Position numbers and translations under genes: made by a program. From Chrysomallon squamiferum (Eukaryota; Mollusca; Gastropoda; Neomphalida; Peltospiridae): a DNA stretch of 64,000 bases. The DNA lies in NCBI GenBank assembly GCA_012295275.1, contig CM022671.1, forward strand, positions 528,501-592,500, written 5' to 3'. Shown one piece after another: positions 12,921 through 27,849 of the stretch; positions within the stretch are counted from its first letter, which is position 1, and each line of letters begins with the position of its first letter. The notes under the pieces are model-generated. The model saw only the letters and a list, made by a program, of their open reading frames with translations, ran no database searches and was not told the DNA's origin.

Positions 12921-15900
12921 TTGTTCATTATTTAAAACACTGAAATTGTTTGCAGTTATATAGTTTAAAAAGCTTCTAATATAATTTTTCAAATTCTAAC
13001 AAATTTACTGAATCAAAATCCAGCATGATGGTTAGCTTAATGGAATAACAAAAAAAGGATTTGGTATGTTAAAAAATTCTTCAGCTGCATTTCCACCTGT
13101 CAATTTAAAATTCCGTAACTTAATTATAATTTATCATTCAGTTATAAAACCTGTATTATTTTTAAACTAAAATTCTGAAAACTTAAAAAAATAAGTTAAT
13201 ATATCGTTCACTGGAGTGAGTCACATATTTCTTATTTATTTATTCATTTATTCATTATTATCACGTGGATATGTGGATCTTTTCAGTATTTTCTTTTCTT
13301 TATTTTATTTTTTTTTCTCAGTTTTTATCGGACACACATGTTGACGATGGATAAATGAATATCAATATTTACTTGCCTTCTCGTCATCAGAGTTCAAGGC
13401 TGTTTATTAATCAAGAGGAAAATAAAGCAGGGAGATGTTATTCACTGATAAGACATGTCTATCATAAATCACAACCCCCAGTGATATCTATTGTGAATTT
13501 AAACAAATGACTGCTGAGAAAACAACAACGAAACACATACTACAATTAATAAGATTTAGCAACTGCATCTTCATTTAATTGTATGTATGCCACCACAGTG
13601 AAGCCAGAATGCCAGGAACAGCAAGCTCTAAGGATGTCTGATACTGCTTTTATCAAACTGTTAAGGCCTCAACATAAATAGATTTCTGTTTCCTTTCCAA
13701 TAAGCAACCTTAATTTAGAGCCTGAATAGTCCAAGATCATTTGCATCGAATCAACATTTTTGGATGTTGTTTTTTTTTCCTATAAGTTACACCATATTAA
13801 AATTCAAAATCAGAATCAGAATCATATTAAGGAAAATGAATGAATGATATATTACAAAATAACTCCATTGCATAAATAATACATTGTCCACTTAGAACCT
13901 AAAATTTATAAATGATGGATATAAATAATAAAACAGAGAGAAATTATATAAACACTGGAATGTTGTTGAAATGAAAACTCCTTTAACAAACACTGGATAT
14001 TAAACATTTTTAAAATAAGTTAATAAAGTTTTAACTTTCATATTTGTTTAATATTTAATGACAAAAAGACCCCAAAAAAAATTGGTACAAAATAAAATTA
14101 TAAAAAAACAACAACCAAAAAAAGACATTATCTTTTATACTGCAGGTATAAACTGAAAATACGTTTGTTTATTCTTGCAATGTAAAAATGTTAAAACTAC
14201 ATGTAAATGTATAAAGCCAAAAAGCAAACAGATTACTTTAACAGTCCAGTGACTATCAATACTAATAATGATCTGATAAATTGATTTCCTCAAGCATTAC
14301 TTGCTTGAACTCTCAGATCAGATAATTTATTTAATACGTAACTCTGAGCTGTACAAGACAAGTTACGTAACAGTGAATGTTTCATGTTTTTACACAAAAC
14401 CCTCATAATTATACTCATCACACATGTATAATGGATGGTTAAAGTAAAACAAAATAACTGGTGGTTTGACAGAAATAAAGGTAGAAATCAAATGAATATA
14501 TGTACAGATAATGTTTAAAAAAAATAAAATAAAATAAAAGGCCAAATGAAGCATGATGATTCAATTGCAGGATGGTGGAAAGAAAAAAGAAAATGATATC
14601 TAATAAAAATGATAAATAAAATGATTTTAAAGACAAAATCATACATGTAAAGAGAGACAGATATATGTATTTCTAGGAAATAAATTAGTGTTTAAGATTA
14701 ATTAAATGTTTGTAAAACATTCTACCAAATAACAGTAAGTATGGAATTTTTTCCTTTTTACTGTTATTCATTATCTGTAACTTAACTATGTAATGATATT
14801 TTCAGATTTGTCATAAAACTGAATTTTAAAAAAAAAGGAAAGAAAAAACCCAAGTTAGATCTGATGTAATCTCAGTAGGGGTGCTCAGGGTTTGTTCATT
14901 ATGAACATTTAATTGATTATTAATAAATCATCAGTCATTATTAATCAATTAATGTCAAAACAAGCAAAGATTTCACTGTTGAAAGTTGTTTTGTATTTTG
15001 CCAACATTTAAATTTCTGAATCATTATTTTTTAGAGAACTAGCATAAACAATAACATAAGACAATATTAAAAATGTTGTTATTTTCTGTTTCTTTACTTT
15101 AAAATATTCCCAAATATCTCTCTAGCCATAAAATTTAGATTAACTTTTTAATGTTTAATTTACTTCTTACAAGCATAATATTTTTCTTATCAACAATAGT
15201 AATGAAAATGTGGTCAGTAATGGCTCATCATTCTAAACCACTGAGTGTGTTTTAACTGAACTGCATACATCATACAGCTACATCATCAACAACCACATCA
15301 GAATGTATGAACATCTGTTAACCTGGATCAAACTAGAAATGGCATCTGCTTGGAGCAGAAGAACACATTGTCAAAAGGCTATCATTCATCTGAAAGCCAG
15401 AGGAAAGAACAGTATTTTCTTCCAAACTTCTCATCATGAAAACAGACAGGAATAATTATTCAGCTTTGGCTCTGTTATTTAAGTACTGAGACGTGATGGG
15501 TCATTTGCAGGATCAATTCTCCTTAGTGGAAAATGTGCTTATTTGTGTTTTTTCTCTTTATTTTATTATTATATTCATCATTTCTGATTTCTGTATGGTG
15601 TAGTTTTCCCTGACAACTATAGTTATTTGGTTGGTGTTTGCTTGAGAAGTAACTAGTGTTGGTTCAATTCTCCTCACTGGAGAACAAATAGCAGCATTCC
15701 ATTTTGGCCAGAAGTTTATCAGAAGTTATTTTAAGAGATTTTTTTGTTTTCAGAAACATTCCTTGTTTGTAAAATCTGAAAACAACACCTGGGTGGCAAT
15801 AGCAATTTCCTATATAACAAATTGTTTTACAAAATAACATATGACATTGATTACTAACTCGCTAAGATTCAATTAATATTCTTTACTTTAAATGCAGTAA

Positions 15901-16664
15901 AAATCATTCTTAAGCAATAAAGAATAAAATAATTTGTTGCCAGTATAAAATTTAATGTAATGTCATTTTAATTTTTTTCCCCACAACAGAAACAGATTAT
16001 AATAAAAAATTTGAAAGCCATGTAAATAGGATTAATTTGTTTCTAACCATTATCAGAAGATCAACAAATAAAACAAAATTCATAAATAATAAATCTTCCA
16101 ACAAAAGCATATTAATTTCCTGATATGGATTATTTGCAGAATCACATATTTCAAACATTACTTATGCATTCACAAAAATCTACTAAAAGTTAAAAACATT
16201 TTATATATAAATCATCTAAATAACCATTAAATGTTTTCTTTTTTATCTTCCTTTGTTTAATATGTGTGTGTATTTATTTAAACCTATTATTAAAAAAGAA
16301 GATTAAAATCTTTGAATTTGCAAACATATTTTTTATTATTTTTTTTAATTTATTTAATTTTAAATTAAAGAACTTACAAGCTTACAGTATATTAAGCCCA
16401 TTAAAAAAAATTATTTAAATCAAGTGGTGACTAAAAAACCCCAGAAAAACATTTCTTTTACCTTTATTATTTAGAAAATTTGTTGTTGTTGCTATTGCTA
16501 TCCTTTTCTTTTGTGTCCTTCAAATTGACCAGCAAACACCCACACCCACACCCACACACACACACACCCACACAAAAACACTCACACAATCACACACAAA
16601 AACACACCCACACACAATCACACACAAAAACACTCACACACACACACAAAAACTCACACAATCA

Positions 16665-16704
<40 letters not shown>

Positions 16705-17518
16705 AGACATACAGAAACACATACACACATTCAGACATACAAAAACAAACACTATTTTTTATTTTATTGTTATTTTCAAACAATGACATTAATTTAGATA
16801 TTTATTGCACATTCTTCACTTTACACTGTTGTTTCACTAAATTTATTTTGCATTTATTTTCCTACTGCAGTCCTTAAAAAATATCCATACTGAGGACTAA
16901 TCCAAGATGAATGCCAAGTTTATATATTCATTGATTTTTGTTATTAGAACAGATCATGTAACAGTTGTATAAAGTTTCTCAGCTGTTGGCAACACCTGAT
17001 AATTATCTTCAAATGCTGTTGCATGTTAGTACACACTATGTGCATTACTACTGAAGTAAATTATATGCTGCATTGATCTATTATACTTTTATTATCAATA
17101 TGTATGTGGATATGCTTATGAATACACACACACAAATACACCCATTCATATTCATTTCTGTATAAACACATACATGTCATTATAAATGTGATATACAGTT
17201 GATAAATTAACCATGACAGAAAAATAATGTATTACGAATATAAATAATAATGATAAATGAGCATGTATCAGCATGTGCATACATATACACATACATACAT
17301 ACTTACATACATATATACATACATACATACACTTACATACATACATACATACATACACTTACATACATACATACTTACATACATACATACATACACACAC
17401 TTACATACATACATACATACATTACATACATACATATATATACATATACACATACATACATACATATACATATATATATACATACATACATACACACATA
17501 CATACATACATACATACA

Positions 17519-17553
<35 letters not shown>

Positions 17554-18105
17554 GTTTTTTGTAAGTACTGGCCTTCATAATTTTGTGAGATACGGGGAAA
17601 TAAATGTGTATTAAAATTAAAGATAAATGAAGACAGAAGGAACGTGTGTATCTCCAAGTTAATCAGTGGTTTGTATTTTCAAATTCAAATCAAACTTACT
17701 CAGAAGAGAATCTTACTGTACAGTAATCATTTCAGAAAAACTTGTTGATAAAACTTCATCAAACAAAAAACCAGCCCAAAAATTACAGTATAGCCTATTC
17801 ATTATTATTTCTGAACACAATTGTGATTAAATCTATAAACTGATAATCCTAACTGCAGAAAGCCAGTGCTAATGGATTAAGGAAAATCAACAACAAAACA
17901 TTTCCAGAAGCACTTTTCATTATCATGTATAAGCAGAGAATTTACACTGACGAAGCCAAAGGCTACAAAGTTAATTTGAGAAACTCAATCACAGAATTCG
18001 ATGGTCAGAACAGCCTGTGTGATTTCAAAAGCCTCAAGAAAATGTGTAGAATTCCATGACAGCCAAATCTGTTATACTTATCTATGAAGTAAACTGGTTT
18101 TTTAG

Positions 18106-18159
<54 letters not shown>

Positions 18160-21100
18160 TTTTTATTATTACTATTTATTTATTTTTACTAATAAATGGT
18201 TATCATTAGAAATTGTATTTAAAAAAAAGAATCAATCAGAAATATTTTGAGAAATAGCTCAAATAAAGTGTCTGAAAGCAATTATCCATGATTAATAAAA
18301 GAAATACTAGTATTCATGAGTTTATGAATTCAGTTATCACAAGGTACTGAAAGCACAGCTCTGTAAATGTACGGTGGCAGCTAAATGTAAAAAGGAATTT
18401 AAAACAATAAAATGGTGAGACCTACAGTATCTCTTACTGAAGCTAGAATCTGATACTGCATTCTCAAACCAGAATGCTTATAATGAAAATTAATTTCCTC
18501 AAAACAGATAATTTAGCAAGAAAAAATAATAAATAAAAAGGAAAATATCTTATTTCTTCTTCTTGTTTTCAAATGGTTCACTCTGGATACTTTTTCTGCA
18601 TTGGGGGTTTTGTTGTTATTGTTTAAATTTAATTAATTTATTTTTTTCTTAGAAAGTCAATAAAACTTTATTTCAAACATTCTGGAATATTTTAATACTA
18701 ATGACTGTTTTTTCAGTAATTCGATGCCAAATATCACTAGATAAAAATATAAAATTACCTTTATTAAGAGAATGAAATGTTAGATTACTTTCCAAAGTAA
18801 ACATTAATATGAAATTGTTTTCTTGCAATGTTTCAAAAAGAGCTTTATTTTGACCATTCTTGTTTCAGTATATTAAAATATTCATCCTGAAATAAAAGAA
18901 ATACAACAGTGTTTTTTAGCATTTGCATTAAGTAGACAAAACATTCAGTAAACAATAATTTTAATATGTTGTCTTACTTGTCACATTGAGATTTTATGTA
19001 ACTAATTAATGTGAACACTTCAAAGAAAAACATAATTGTTACTAATACTCTTACTCATGATAAAGCTTTAATCACAGTACTATTTTAAATAAAAGCACCA
19101 ATGTGTTTGGGCAAGTATATTAAAAAATAATTAAAATTAATAATTATATATCTATTATTTTTTCAAAATTAATGTTCCCAAGCCCTTTTTAAGCTTTAAT
19201 GACTTCATAAATAAATGCATCTTTCGTTTAATAAGCTCTAATGATTGTTGTCATTTTGTGTAAATAAATTCATATTTGAATAAACACAAAGAAAAAAATT
19301 TAAACATTTTATTAACTTTAGTTTATATCAAAATATTATCATGACAGACACTCTAATGGCATTTGTCATTTTAAATTAATACACTTGTTTGTTTCAGTTG
19401 TGAAGAAAAATTCAAAGTAAACATTAATTTCATGTGTAAAAGTGAAATTCCAAAGATATTTGTAAGTTCTGATGGCAATTATATTTGAATAAACACATCC
19501 AAATGTATGCAAATTATTTAACATTTGAAGATATATTTGTCTGAGTAATGTCAAGAACATTTTATATCTAATAGCTGTTGTCATTTATTGAACTGTACTT
19601 GATCATAAAAACAATTACTCACAGTTAACAGATGTTTGATTGCTATGCTGTTATGTATTTACAAATCAACATATTCACTATTGACCTAAATTCATGCCCT
19701 GTCTCACTTCGAGTTTTCACTCTTTGAAAGGTGAGGATAGGGATGGGATTCCTTAATGTGTTGATTACAAGTTTGATACCGTCCCACCACAAACAAAATA
19801 TCTTTCTCACAGCAATGTGTCAAAGATGACAAATCTGTCATAAAAATCACTGAACATTTCAACAGGAACCGTACACTGTACTGGAAAATATCGCTTGCAC
19901 TTGGTAGCTATCATTTCTGCCAATTCTGTATGATGGTAAACTCTAATGTAAGCTAGATGACAGCAAAGTATTGTACTTGATCAATGCAAACGTAACATCT
20001 TGTTGTTGTTGTTCTCCTCTGTTTCTGAAGCCATGTTCACATTTTAATCCTGTTCTCACCAGGAAATATGCTGGCTGTCCATCAAAAGCACGTCATCTTC
20101 TCTGGAAATTCTGTCATAATTCGAATTTTAAACAAACACATTGTTTTTCTCTCTGTATTATTATTTATGAATTTGCAATGGGAAATAAATATTTAGCAAA
20201 AATTCATATCTCACTAGTTGTGAATGACAAAGATACACAAAGTACATTTTGTTCCTGTATCATAAAGGTGAATTTTAATGTAAATTGTATTTGCATGACT
20301 ATGTTGTTGAGAGGTAACCTAAATACATTTTACATGTTTGAGAATTACTGGGGATTTTTGTTGCTGATGTTTATTTTTTTATTATCGGAGTATAGACCTT
20401 TGCTAATAATATCAGCAACACAAAAGATGGGGACTGTTACTTGACAGAACCTGTCCTACTAAAGTTAGATTAATTATGTAAAGTGGAAGATACAACTTGC
20501 CAAACATTTTAAATCTTGCTGTTTTAACATCAGTATAGGAAATCAGATTGCTGTGCCACCTAAACAGACTGCAGTATGTTTATCATCACAAATATCAAAC
20601 ATATTTAACTGCATTTCTCACAGTAACTGGGAAGTATTTTGTTCAGATGTGTACTGTGTTACAGTTTGTGTTACTGTGTATTTATCTGATTGTTACTGTG
20701 TTGTTCAGATGTATACTGTGTGTTATAGTTTGTGTTACTGTGTATTTATGTTACTGTGTGTTGTTCGGATGTGTACTGTGTTAGTTTGTGTTACTGTGTA
20801 TTTCTAATTATCTCATTGTCACTGTGTGTTGTTCAGATGTGTACTGTGTGTTACAGTTTGTGTTACTGAGTATTTATCTGATTGTTACTGTGTGTTGTTC
20901 AGATGTGTACTGTGTTACAGTTTGTGTTACTGTGTATTTCTAATTATCTCATTATTACTGTGTTGTTCAGATGTGTACTGTGTTACAGTTTGTGTTACTG
21001 TGTATTTATCTGATTGTTACTGTTGTTCAGATGTGTACTGTGTTACAGTTTGTGTTACTGTGTATTTATCTGATTGTTACTGTTGTTCAGATGTGTACTG

Positions 21101-24100
21101 TGTTAGTTTGTGTTACTGTGTATTTATCTGATTGTTACTGTTGTTCAGATGTGTACTGTGTTAGTTTGTGTTACTGTGTATTTCTAATTATCTCATTATT
21201 ACTGTGTTGTTCAGATGTGTACTGTGTTAGTTTGTGTTACTGTGTATTTATCTGATTGTTACTGTTGTTCAGATGTGTACTGTGTTACAGTTTGTGTTAC
21301 TGTGTTTTGTTCAGATTTATCTGATTGTTACTGTGTGTTGTTCAGATCTGTACTGTGTTACAGTTTGTTACTGTGTATTTATCGGATTGTTACTGTTTGT
21401 GTTACTGTGTATTTCTAATTATCTGATTGTTATTTTATGTTCAGATCTGTACTGTGTTAGTTTGTGTTACTGTGTATTTCTAATTATCTGATTGTTACTG
21501 TGTGTTGTTCAGATCTGTACTGTATTACAGTTTGTGTTACTGTGTATTTCTAATTATCTGATTGTTACTGTGTGTTGTTCAGATCTGTACTGTGTTACAG
21601 TTTGTGTTACTGTGTATTTCTAATTATCTGATTGTTACTGTGTGTTGTTCAGATCTGTACTGTGTTAGTTTGTGTTACTGTGTATTTCTAATTATCTGAT
21701 TGTTACTGTGTGTTGTTCAGATCTGTACTGTATTACAGTTTGTGTTACTGTGTATTTCTAATTATCTGATTGTTACTGTGTGTTGTTCAGATCTGTACTG
21801 TATTACAGTTTGTGTTACTGTGTATTTATCTGATTGTTACTGTGTGTTGTTCAGATCTGTACTGTATTACAGTTTGTGTTACTGTGTTTTTATTGGATTG
21901 TTACAGTCTGTGTTACTGTGTATTTATCTGATTGTTACTGTGTGTTGTTCAGATCTGTACTGTATTACAGTTTGTGTTACTGTGTATTTCTAATTATCTG
22001 ATTGTTACTGTGTGTTGTTCAGATCTGTACTGTATTACAGTTTGTGTTACTGTGTATTTCTAATTATCTGATTGTTACTGTGTGTTGTTCAGATCTGTAC
22101 TGTGTTACTGTGTATTTCTAATTATCTGATTGTTACTGTGTGTTGTTCAGATCTGTACTGTGTTACAGTTTGTGTTACTGTGTATTTCTAATTATCTGAT
22201 TGTTACTGTGTGTTGTTCAGATCTGTACTGTATTACAGTTTGTGTTACTGTGTATTTATCTGATTGTTACAGTCTGTGTTGTTACTGTGTATTTATTATC
22301 TGATTGTTACTGTGTGTTGTTCAGATCTGTACTGTATTACAGTTTGTGTTACTGTGTATTTATTATCTGATTGTTACTGTGTGTTGTTCAGATCTGTACT
22401 GTGTTATCTGTTGTTACTGTGTGTTGTTCAGATCTGTACTGTGTTACAGTTTGTGTTACTGTGTATTTATCTGATTGTTACTGTGTGTTGTTCAGATCTG
22501 TACTGTATTACAGTTTGTGTTACTGTGTATTTCTAATTATCTGATTGTTACTGTGTGTTGTTCAGATCTGTACTGTGTTACTGTGTATTTCTAATTATCT
22601 GATTGTTACTGTGTGTTGTTCAGATCTGTACTGTGTTACAGTTTGTGTTACTGTGTATTTCTAATTATCTGATTGTTACTGTGTGTTGTTCAGATCTGTA
22701 CTGTGTTACAGTTTGTGTTTCTAATTATCTGATTGTTTGTGTTGTGTTACAGTTTGTGTTTCTAATTATCTGATTGTTACTGTGTGTTGTTCAGATCTGT
22801 ACTGTGTTACAGTTTGTGTTACTGTGTATTTCTAATTATCTGATTGTTACTGTGTGTTGTTCAGATCTGTACTGTGTTACAGTTTGTGTTACTGTGTATT
22901 TATCTGATTGTTACTGTGTGTTGTTCAGATCTGTACTGTGTTACAGTTTGTGTTACTGTGTATTTCTAATTATCTGATTGTTACTGTGTGTTGTTCAGAT
23001 CTGTACTGTGTTACTGTGTATTTCTAATTATCTGATTGTTACTGTGTGTTGTTCAGATCTGTACTGTGTTACAGTTTGTGTTACTGTGTATTTATCTGAT
23101 TGTTACTGTGTGTTGTTCAGATCTGTACTGTGTTACAGTTTGTGTTACTGTGTATTTATCTGATTGTTACTGTGTGTTGTTCAGATCTGTACTGTGTTAC
23201 AGTTTGTGTTACTGTGTATTTCTAATTATCTGATTGTTACTGTGTGTTGTTCAGATCTGTACTGTGTTACAGTTTGTGTTACTGTGTATTTCTAATTATC
23301 TGATTGTTACTGTGTGTTGTTCAGATCTGTACTGTGTTACAGTTTGTGTTACTGTGTATTTCTAATTATCTGATTGTTACTGTGTGTTGTTCAGATCTGT
23401 ACTGTGTTACAGTTTGTGTTACTGTGTATTTCTAATTATCTGATTGTTACTGTGTGTTGTTCAGATCTGTACTGTGTTACAGTTTGTGTTACTGTGTTTG
23501 TAGTCTTAGCTGATCTCCACTCTCTGGGTCCAGAAAACTACAGCAAGTTATTGATCCATTTATGTCGATCCATTACACTGAAGAATATAATGCTTCCAGC
23601 CAATGGCAGTTCTAATCTTGATTAAATATTAGAACCATATATCAATGATTTGTCAATTTAAACCACATAAATTTTGAGTTTTGCTACACATAATTTTATT
23701 TTATTAAGATTTAGCTGTTTAGAAAATGCTAACACTTCATTTTATGCAAAGCATATGATTAATCTATTTCAACTTAATTTTAATTGGTCAGAATTCAGGC
23801 TAAATGTTGACAAAGTTCTAAATTTTAGTGGGTATTTTTTATTGTTTTTTTAAGTCATTTCTGACATTAATTTAAAAATGATAAAAAAATAAACTAGAAA
23901 TAATTGGAGGCAGGAGTGGATACTTTCAAGTTGTATAGGTTATATGAGTATATCCATATGTGAATTCTTCTAAGTTTTTGAACGTATGTCTGTGTATATC
24001 TGTGAGTGCATGTTTGCATGTATTTGTTGTTGACTAGTATAAATTCATAGCCGATTACTGATATTTGCTGTATTAAAACACTGAGACAGAACTGTTGTGT

Positions 24101-25128
24101 AACTGATTATTATTCAGGTTCAGGCTTGATGCATTAGGCTGATTGCTGCACAGTGTGTATGCACAGCTAAGGAGCCATTAGATAAATAATTAAATCTGAC
24201 AGAACTGAAAAGCTACTATTATTATTTTTTTTTTTTTTTTCAAGAATTCAATGAAGTGGAATCAAAATTGAATTTATTCAGTGTGCATACTTTGCCTTAC
24301 ATTATTTTACCTTTTAGAATCATCTACAAAGTGCCACCTCACTTTTAAACTGTTATAACTTCTTTTTTTCAGTTAAATAGAAGTTCCAGTTACAAAAGAA
24401 GATTAAATTTAAAGACAACAAAGCATTAAAGAACAAGAACAACCAAAAAATGATAAATGTGTAATGTATTTTTGAAACACTGCAAGGATAAAATAGTGAA
24501 ATTATGACCACTACCTCAGTTTCAGCATTTTTACAGCATCTTCCTTTAAACAGACATTCCATTAAATGAAAATATATTCATGTCAATATTTTATGGCCAA
24601 TACTTCAAATAAACTGATTTTGCAGGAAATACATTTATAATGGTGTGAATTCTTTAAAAACCATACCATTTAGATTATTTGAACATTAGTTACATCTTGT
24701 AGCTTTAGTGGGCTATTAAATCATCACTGCAGAATATGATTTCACTATTTTCACAATAACTGTTTTGGTGAAAATACTTTCTCCTGCTGTAACGAAATGC
24801 ACCTGAACACTAACACTTGCTGTGTGACCATGCATGGTTGAGCTGGTATGTACTGAACAGGCCCAATGAATGAGGATTTCATCGATTGTGAAATTGATCT
24901 CGACATAAGCAGCACTTGGTCTGCACGAATCCATAATAAAACTCACTTATGTTTGCTTTGAACAGTTTATGTAGTTAGCTGCTCTTCTCCACTTTGTGCC
25001 CACTCTTCAGATATGAAGCAGAGTTAACATAATGATTTAAAAGCTTTCAAATGCAATTATAAACTATTCTCAATTCATTACTACATTTCCTTTTTTGCAG
25101 ACAAGACAAACTGTTTGACAAACAAGAA

Positions 25129-25167
<39 letters not shown>

Positions 25168-25426
25168 GGTACGTTTAAAATATTTTTTAAAGTTTTGTCC
25201 AAAAATGACTCAATATTCTTCTAATTTTATTGTTATGGAGTTTAAATTTTATTTGTTCCAAATATCCTACTTGTAATTGCTGATGCTGTTATGTATCATT
25301 CTTAATTTGATATTACCAAAATGTTTTTCTTCTCAGAACCACCACACATAAAAACACACACAAACAAAACAACAAAAAAACTGATTCGGTTTTTCTCTTC
25401 AAGAACACAATAAATTTAAATATTCA

Positions 25427-25459
<33 letters not shown>

Positions 25460-25708
25460 GTAAAGTGAAATTAAATTGGTAGAAACAGTTTAATAACACA
25501 GAAATATAATATTCTAAATTAATAAAAGCATTGAAGAGCTAAAATGTCTGTATCAATAACAGTTGCTTTTCAATTCTGATTTTTTTCTCTCCTTTCTTTA
25601 AATAAAGATTTTGTCACTGAGTCTTCTAGCAAATCTTCTCCTCCATTTCTATCCACAAAAATACCAACACTCTCACCTCTGGCTATCTTTTTCTTTCCTT
25701 TTTTTTTT

Positions 25709-25749
<41 letters not shown>

Positions 25750-25933
25750 AAATAATGAAAATATTAAAATCAATATATAAAATGTTTCAATCAGAATGTG
25801 AAAAAAAGATTATTTTTTTTATTCTCTTCAAATGATGAGAAAATTACTCTGCACAATACTCAATTACATCAACATGGGTGCTAAAAAGGAAATCAGATGT
25901 AATTTCAGTCTTCATTACTTTTAAGAAACAAAA

Positions 25934-25965
<32 letters not shown>

Positions 25966-26544
25966 GATTTAAAAAAATGTCTTGTTATGTTTAACACAAA
26001 ATAAACTGATGGTACCAATACAATTCACGTTCTTTTACAACATGATAATATTTATTTAACAATCTTTATTCAAATTAATAAAATTAGCTCATGTTGACTG
26101 TGACTCCAATATACTCCCTTGATATGTGGAAATATCTATGATGATTCTTTGCAAAAAACAACAATTATTACTTTATTACTATCAGCAGGCACAGATTCCT
26201 AAATGCTTGCAACCAAACAAACTCATACAATTTTTTTTATATTAATGATTAATGTTGTGCATATGATTCTGTAAGAAGCAACAGATCAGTTACTCTTACA
26301 GATTAAGAAATAGTTCTGAAATAGTTCTGTCGCATGGCAGACTGGCTAGCAGTTTGTGCACTAAAACAGTGCAAATCTAACCTATGAATTTTCACTCTAA
26401 AGCCACCTCATTAATGCAATGCTTTGTTATTTCCTGATCTATGCAGTGCAGTGATTTATTTATCACAACATTGATGTATACCTTCCTTCATATGGGAAGA
26501 TGGCATAAAAAAGATTGTTTGATGCTAATGATATCTCTGTTAAA

Positions 26545-26582
<38 letters not shown>

Positions 26583-27796
26583 ACATAATAACCATTCATA
26601 ATTCAATATTAAAATTCCTTCTGTTGGAAAGGGAAAAAGTACAGATGCATCAAAGAAAACATATCTTCCAATTATTAAATCTCAAACAAGCTATTATTGG
26701 CAAGTATCAGTGAAGATAATCCTCCATACCAATCTACACAGATAATCTGATAATCACAGAGTTAAAAGTGTTAACTTTATTTCTTACATGCTGAAAACCA
26801 AAAAAACACAAAAAACAAACTCATCAACATAATATGAATTATCTTGACACGATCTGACACTTTCTTCTTTTACGTTTGCTGTGTGTGTGTGTGTGATTGT
26901 GTGCATGCGTGCTTCAATTTATCATATTTCAGCTTCAATTTATCATATTTCAGCTTTATTCTAAAGCAGCTCATGCAAGCTTTTCTCAACAATCAAAGTA
27001 CATATGTGATGTTTAGCTCTAGGACAACATTTTCTTTCAAATATTTAAGTTCATTTGTTTGCATCTAAATCCAATTAGAACAGGAACACTTGGGCATGAA
27101 TCCAGAAGTAAACAACAAACGTAAACTGCAGACAGTTTAATAATCATGTGAAAGGGAAATTAGAATTCATACTTCAAGTTAAGAGAAACAAACCTTGGCT
27201 CTGTTGGTTTAAAGTCAATGGACTTTTCCTAAACAAACCTATTATTTTGTTTACAAAATACTGTTGTTTTTGTTCCTAGTAACAACACCTCTGTGATGTT
27301 TATTACAATACTATTTCAGCCAAAGTATTTGTTTTATTACCCATTAGAAGTGATAGTTTTAACAGCTGCACAGAACTAGTGCTTAATAATGCTTGTTTAT
27401 CTGCCTCTTATCTACCAAGTATGACAGTACAGTTATGGGGTTGACAAAAGCTATACATTTACATTTAAACTTTGCTCTAAAGAAAGAGTTAAATAATGGA
27501 GGTATAAATAACTTCAAATTCCTGTTTAATATGCATTACCTTGATGAAAAGAATGTGGCAAAAACTGTCAGCAAACAGTTACTGATGTAGCTTTTTTCTC
27601 AAAGTGCTATCTACAACTCTGTTCTGGTTGCCTAGTGTGGACAACAGGAAAACAAAGGAAGGTAAGAAGTAGGTGACAGAAAGACAACTGAGGGAGCAAT
27701 ATTTAACATGTATGGAAGTAAGTGTACACCATATCTCTATATCTAATTAATAATTCTTGTGTTTATCAAAACTGTATTATCAGGACTATTACAGTC

Positions 27797-27849
<53 letters not shown>

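Noticed and set aside
17250-17657. Overlapping 100-130-codon frames rich in Tyr, Ile, His and Thr or in Met, Tyr, Val and Cys
   Set aside because: All come from the (TACA)n microsatellite, which lacks stops in every frame.
19971-20444. 157-codon plus-strand frame, the second longest in the window
   Set aside because: Composition is irregular, with no motif, no splice sites that extend it and no similarity I recognise. Kept only as part of a finding about the neighbouring array.
20641-23497. Regular repeats resembling a CRISPR array
   Set aside because: There are no unique spacers: the whole unit, about 64-70 bp, is repeated. The genome is eukaryotic. It is a minisatellite.
20548-23625. Many Cys/Val/Leu/Tyr-rich open frames of 60-100 codons
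   Set aside because: They are translations of the minisatellite unit in different frames, without a conserved start or splice context.
24716-24946. 76-codon minus-strand frame in the GRK intron
   Set aside because: It has protein-like composition but no recognised motif, and it is isolated with no supporting exons.
25130-25970. Three long homopolymer tracts suggesting retroposon tails
   Set aside because: No target-site duplication, tRNA-like head or coding body could be seen next to them.
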